From: CAYLSV01 sp964386435
GTDB taxonomy: Bacteria; Planctomycetota; Phycisphaerae; Tepidisphaerales; Tepidisphaeraceae
DNA length: 26,325 bases
Assembly (NCBI GenBank): GCA_964386435.1
Contig: CAYLSV010000046.1
Coordinates: 1-26,325 of the forward strand
Direction of reading: 5' to 3'
Of the stretch, positions 21,837 through 26,325 are shown piece by piece. Positions within the stretch are counted from its first letter, which is position 1, and the number at the start of each line of letters is the position of its first letter. The notes under the pieces are model-generated. The model was not told where the DNA came from and did not search any database. It worked only from the letters and a program-made list of their open reading frames with translations. A program made the translations under genes and the position numbers.

Positions 21837-24200
21837 TCACTTCCGCGCCACGCCCCCGGCGGCCGGGTCGGCGGGGGGCTCGGCGAGCTGCAGCCGCAGC
21901 ACCAGGAGTGCCGCGTTGAGTTGCGGGTCCTTCGCAAGCAATTCCTCCCGCAGCGACTCCACCTCCTCCGGCGGCAGCGGCGGGGCGTCCTTGCGGAGCA
22001 CCTCCAGCGCCTGCCGCGCCTCAATGGCGGCGAGCATCTGAGTCGGCGTCAGCGGGAAGGCGAGGTCCGGGTCGACGCCCCACTCGTGGTCGGTTTTGTC
22101 GCGGTGGATGCTGCGGCCGCTGGGCAGGTAGTAGTGGCGGGTGGTCAGCTTGAACTGCGCCCGTTGGCCGTCGACCGGCATGACCATTTGCACGCTGCCC
22201 TTGCCGAAGGTGCGTTGGCCGATGATCGTGGCCCGGTCGAGGTCCTTCAGCGCCCCGCTGACGATCTCGCTGGCACTGGCCGAGCCTTCGTTGACGAGGA
22301 CGGCGACGGGCAGGGTCACGTCGTTGCGTTGCCGCCGGGCGTTGAGCTCGCTGCGGTCGCGCTTGTCGCGATCGGAGGCGGTCGAGACAATCGTGCCTTC
22401 TTTGAGGAACAAATCGCTGACGTCGCGGGCGGCAGTCAGGACGCCGCCGGGGTTGTTGCGGAGGTCGAGGATCACGCCCTGACCGCCCTGACGCTGCAGC
22501 TCGGCGACGGCGTCGGCGAGTTCGCGGCCGGTGGTGGGGGTGAAGCTGGCGATGCGGACGTAGCCGATTTTGCTTTCGTCGTCCAGCAAATACTCCCAGC
22601 CGCCGCCGGTCAGGTGCCGCCAACCTTTGACGCTTTTGACGACGATTTTGCTGCGGGTGAGGGTGAAGTCGCGGGTCTCCGTCTTGCCGTCGACGATCCG
22701 CTCGACGGTGAGCGTGACGTCGGTGCCGGCCGGGCCGGTGATGCTGCTGACGGCCTGCTGGGTTGTGATGCCGCGGGCGTTTTTGCCGTCGATGTGGGTG
22801 ATGACGTCGCGAGCGATGATCCCGGCGTCGTAGGCCGGGGAGTCTTCCAGTGGGCTGACGACCATGAGGTCGCCCGACGGGTCGTTGCGGATGCTGATGC
22901 CCACGCCGCTGAAGTTGCCTTGGGTCGCCTTGGAGAACTCGGCGATGTCCTCGGGCCAAATCATCGAGGAGTACGGGTCGAGGTGGCTCATCACGCCGTT
23001 GGCGAACGCCGAGACGAGCACCTCCTCGGGCAGATCGACGCTCCGCTCGTTGGCGTCCTGCAGCACCATCAAGAGCCGCCGGGCGAACCGGGCGTCGATG
23101 GCAATGCCCGGCCGGGTCACGCTGTCCTTGAGCTGCTCGACGGCCCCGAGGAAGTTGCCCGCCTTCTCCTCGTCGGCCAAACCGGGGAAGGTCGTCTCCA
23201 AACCGTTGGTCGTCACCAACGCCTCGGCCGCGTCGAGGCCGCCGGTGAGGAGTTCGCGGTAGCTGATCTGCACGCGGTATCGCTCGTTGGCGATCTGCAG
23301 CGCGTCTTGCAGCATCCGCATGTTCACATCCCGCAGGGCGTCTCGCCAGTCGGTGGCGAAGGGGTTGTCCTCGTCCTCGGCCTCATCGACGTCCTCGTCG
23401 GCCGGTTGGGTGCTCGGCTGCGTCGTCGGCTCGTCGTCCTCGGCGAGGTCCGGGTCGAGCTCGGCGAGGATTTCTTCCACGGCCTCGGCCCGCTCCTGCT
23501 CGGCGTCGCGGACGGCGTCGAGGCGGTCCGGGGCGTACAGCGACAGCAGCCGCAACCGATGACTGGTGTTCTCGAACGCGTCGTGCCACCGGGCGTTGTA
23601 CGGCTCAATGCTGCTGAGGCTGGCATAGATGTTGAACGCCTTGGCCCACTGCTGCTCGGCCTCATAGTTGGCCGCCTGACCCGCCGCCTCGGTCATCAAA
23701 TTCTGCACCCAATCCAGCTCGGCGAACGCCTCCTTGTCGTCGGCCAGCGCCGAGGCGCTGTCGGCGAAGCGCACCGCGTAGTCGACGAAGCCGGCCTCCT
23801 CCAACCGCTGGACCCGCTCGACCTGTTTCTCGTAATCCTCGGTCCGCTCGGCGGCAAACTTCTCCCGCTGGGCCTCGAAGTCCGTCACCCACGCCGCCAA
23901 CTGCCCCAGCTCCGCATCCCCCGCGGCATCGGCCCGCTCGGCGGTCTGGACGGCCAGCTCCCGGACCCGGTCCGGCTCGTTGTCGCGCAGCGCCGTTAGC
24001 GCCGCCGCCGGAAAATCACCGGGCGCCGCATCGATCGACACGAACGCCGATTTCGCCGGCTCCTTGGCTGCGGCGTCTTCTTCCCCCGGATTGGCACAAC
24101 CCAGCGTCGGCCAGGCCATTGCCAGCGTGGCGACCGCGGCGAGGCCGAGGCGGGAAAAACGGGTGGTCAGAGTCGAGTCGCCGGGCAGAATGCGGGTCAT
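21837..24200 (-). CDS. Lipid-anchored C-terminal processing protease (S41 family)
   Basis: The 787-aa product carries a lipoprotein signal (TLAMAWPTLGC, Cys35). A long helical, partly coiled N-terminal half follows (about 60-245, for example RTEDYEKQVERVQRLEEAGF and LDAVRDAEQERAEAVEEIL), then an acidic Thr/Pro linker (250-280). The protease module has SHLDPYSSM, a PDZ domain at about 425-510 (GNFSGVGISI, VVSPLEDSPAYDAGI), and the S41 core with LDLRNNPGGVL, VLVNEGSASASEIVSGAL (Ser of the GSASASE motif, about 639-645) and TFGKGSVQ (Lys668). The Ser-Lys dyad is intact. It would trim or degrade envelope proteins from their C-termini. The ATG at 24200 has GAGGA 9 nt upstream. The same open frame continues far upstream only as argS antisense. 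Confidence 0.93.
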   Translation of the reverse strand: MTRILPGDSTLTTRFSRLGLAAVATLAMAWPTLGCANPGEEDAAAKEPAKSAFVSIDAAPGDFPAAALTALRDNEPDRVRELAVQTAERADAAGDAELGQLAAWVTDFEAQREKFAAERTEDYEKQVERVQRLEEAGFVDYAVRFADSASALADDKEAFAELDWVQNLMTEAAGQAANYEAEQQWAKAFNIYASLSSIEPYNARWHDAFENTSHRLRLLSLYAPDRLDAVRDAEQERAEAVEEILAELDPDLAEDDEPTTQPSTQPADEDVDEAEDEDNPFATDWRDALRDVNMRMLQDALQIANERYRVQISYRELLTGGLDAAEALVTTNGLETTFPGLADEEKAGNFLGAVEQLKDSVTRPGIAIDARFARRLLMVLQDANERSVDLPEEVLVSAFANGVMSHLDPYSSMIWPEDIAEFSKATQGNFSGVGISIRNDPSGDLMVVSPLEDSPAYDAGIIARDVITHIDGKNARGITTQQAVSSITGPAGTDVTLTVERIVDGKTETRDFTLTRSKIVVKSVKGWRHLTGGGWEYLLDDESKIGYVRIASFTPTTGRELADAVAELQRQGGQGVILDLRNNPGGVLTAARDVSDLFLKEGTIVSTASDRDKRDRSELNARRQRNDVTLPVAVLVNEGSASASEIVSGALKDLDRATIIGQRTFGKGSVQMVMPVDGQRAQFKLTTRHYYLPSGRSIHRDKTDHEWGVDPDLAFPLTPTQMLAAIEARQALEVLRKDAPPLPPEEVESLREELLAKDPQLNAALLVLRLQLAEPPADPAAGGVARK

Positions 24201-24209
24201 AAGCGTGAG

Positions 24210-24214
24210 TCCTC
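24210..24214 (-). promoter_or_regulatory. Ribosome binding site GAGGA of the S41 protease gene
   Basis: GAGGA on the minus strand lies 9 nt before ATG 24200 and decides the start inside a much longer open frame. Confidence 0.55.
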
Positions 24215-24247
24215 GGTGAAGCGGCCGGGCGGGCACGGCCGCGGTGG

Positions 24248-24253
24248 AGTCTA
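24248..24253 (-). promoter_or_regulatory. -10 element TAGACT for the S41 protease gene
   Basis: TAGACT on the minus strand lies 47 nt before the ATG, giving a leadered mRNA that includes GAGGA. It is the same hexamer as at ppx, but with a leader. Confidence 0.4.
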
Positions 24254-24425
24254 CCTTCTGCGAATCGATCGGCACGCGCCAAATCGGCGGAAGCTGTCCG
24301 AACAGCCATCGGCCCCACCTCATCATTCGTCGGCCGCGATCAACAAGTTCGCCGCCGGTCCTAACATCGGCCCCAGGCACCTCATCCGCCGACCGCCCGA
24401 CAGTTTCAGCCCCCAGCCTCCCCAA

Positions 24426-26159
<1,734 letters not shown>

Positions 26160-26179
26160 TACGTCGGGGCAAAAGGTAG

Positions 26180-26200
26180 CTGCGGCCCCGCGGGCCGCAG
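26180..26200 (+). repeat. Palindromic repeat family 2, copy e
   Basis: GGTAG precedes a perfect 9-bp stem CTGCGGCCC-CGC-GGGCCGCAG, then TGG. It lies 20 bp after the argS stop and may also terminate argS. Confidence 0.75.
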
Positions 26201-26259
26201 TGGACACGCTACAGCCCAAGGAAGAAGCGAGAAGCCTCCGGTTGTTGAGCGTCCTCACC

Positions 26260-26277
26260 GCGGGTCGGCCGACCCGC
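26260..26277 (-). repeat. 18-bp perfect palindrome, probable family 2 copy f
   Basis: GCGGGTCGGCCGACCCGC reads identically on both strands. On the minus strand it is preceded by GGCT, giving the family-like start GCTGCGG. It would pair head-to-head with copy e. Confidence 0.6.
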
Positions 26278-26314
26278 AGCCACGACGCCTCATGAAGCCT
26301 CAACGCGGTTCGGG

Positions 26315-26320
26315 TAGCAT
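26315..26320 (+). promoter_or_regulatory. -10-like TAGCAT at the right edge
   Basis: TAGCAT is followed by only five bases before the window ends. By the spacing seen elsewhere, a start codon would lie just past the edge. Confidence 0.3.
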
Positions 26321-26325
26321 CGCCG

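Noticed and set aside
21780..23999. 739-codon plus-strand open frame
   Set aside because: It is antisense to the S41 protease, which has intact catalytic and PDZ motifs.

Overview
The window is GC-rich, densely coded DNA. Its gene content fits a planctomycete, probably of the Phycisphaerae; this is inferred from recalled family resemblances, not from a search. It reads like a draft contig or metagenome-assembled genome: it has two N gaps (11547-11612 and 20116-20125) and one probable single-base frameshift. I see no rRNA, tRNA, CRISPR array, transposase or phage gene.

Layout from left to right. Positions 1-2434 (-) hold pyruvate, phosphate dikinase, cut by the left edge. 2767-5176 (+) is a coupled regulatory cassette: a frameshifted ECF-type sigma factor, a single-pass anti-sigma-like protein and a secretin-like exported protein. 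5249-6631 (-) is a polysaccharide flippase-like protein. 6825-8913 (-) holds a 49-aa membrane protein, a membrane protein with HELAH and Cys-pair motifs, and a DUF2062 protein with a zinc ribbon. 8987-9652 (+) is dapB, followed by a possible 40-aa membrane protein on the opposite strand. 9867-11459 (+) is an exported GHL10-type glycosidase. 11692-14311 (+) is a three-gene operon: HAD phosphatase, GT4 synthase and Nudix hydrolase. The first two resemble the mannosylfructose/sucrose compatible-solute pathway. 14322-15437 (-) is a PilT-type ATPase. 15541-17988 (+) is RNase R. 17998-24200 (-) holds a large lipoprotein, exopolyphosphatase Ppx with an HD domain, and a lipid-anchored S41 (Ctp) protease. 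24426-26159 (+) is argS.

Most of these are housekeeping genes. The unexpected layer is between and around them. (1) At least nine genes have a TANNNT-like -10 hexamer ending only 6-9 nt before the ATG, as expected for leaderless mRNAs. (2) Two dispersed palindromic repeat families have arm sequences that differ between copies but stay complementary, often as head-to-head pairs. Three copies of one family lie in frame inside the 5' coding region of the secretin-like gene. (3) Both N gaps abut these hairpins.

Functionally the genes touch central carbon metabolism (PPDK), lysine/peptidoglycan precursor supply (DapB), envelope maintenance (GHL10, Ctp, flippase, lipoprotein), osmolyte synthesis, RNA turnover and polyphosphate/alarmone metabolism.
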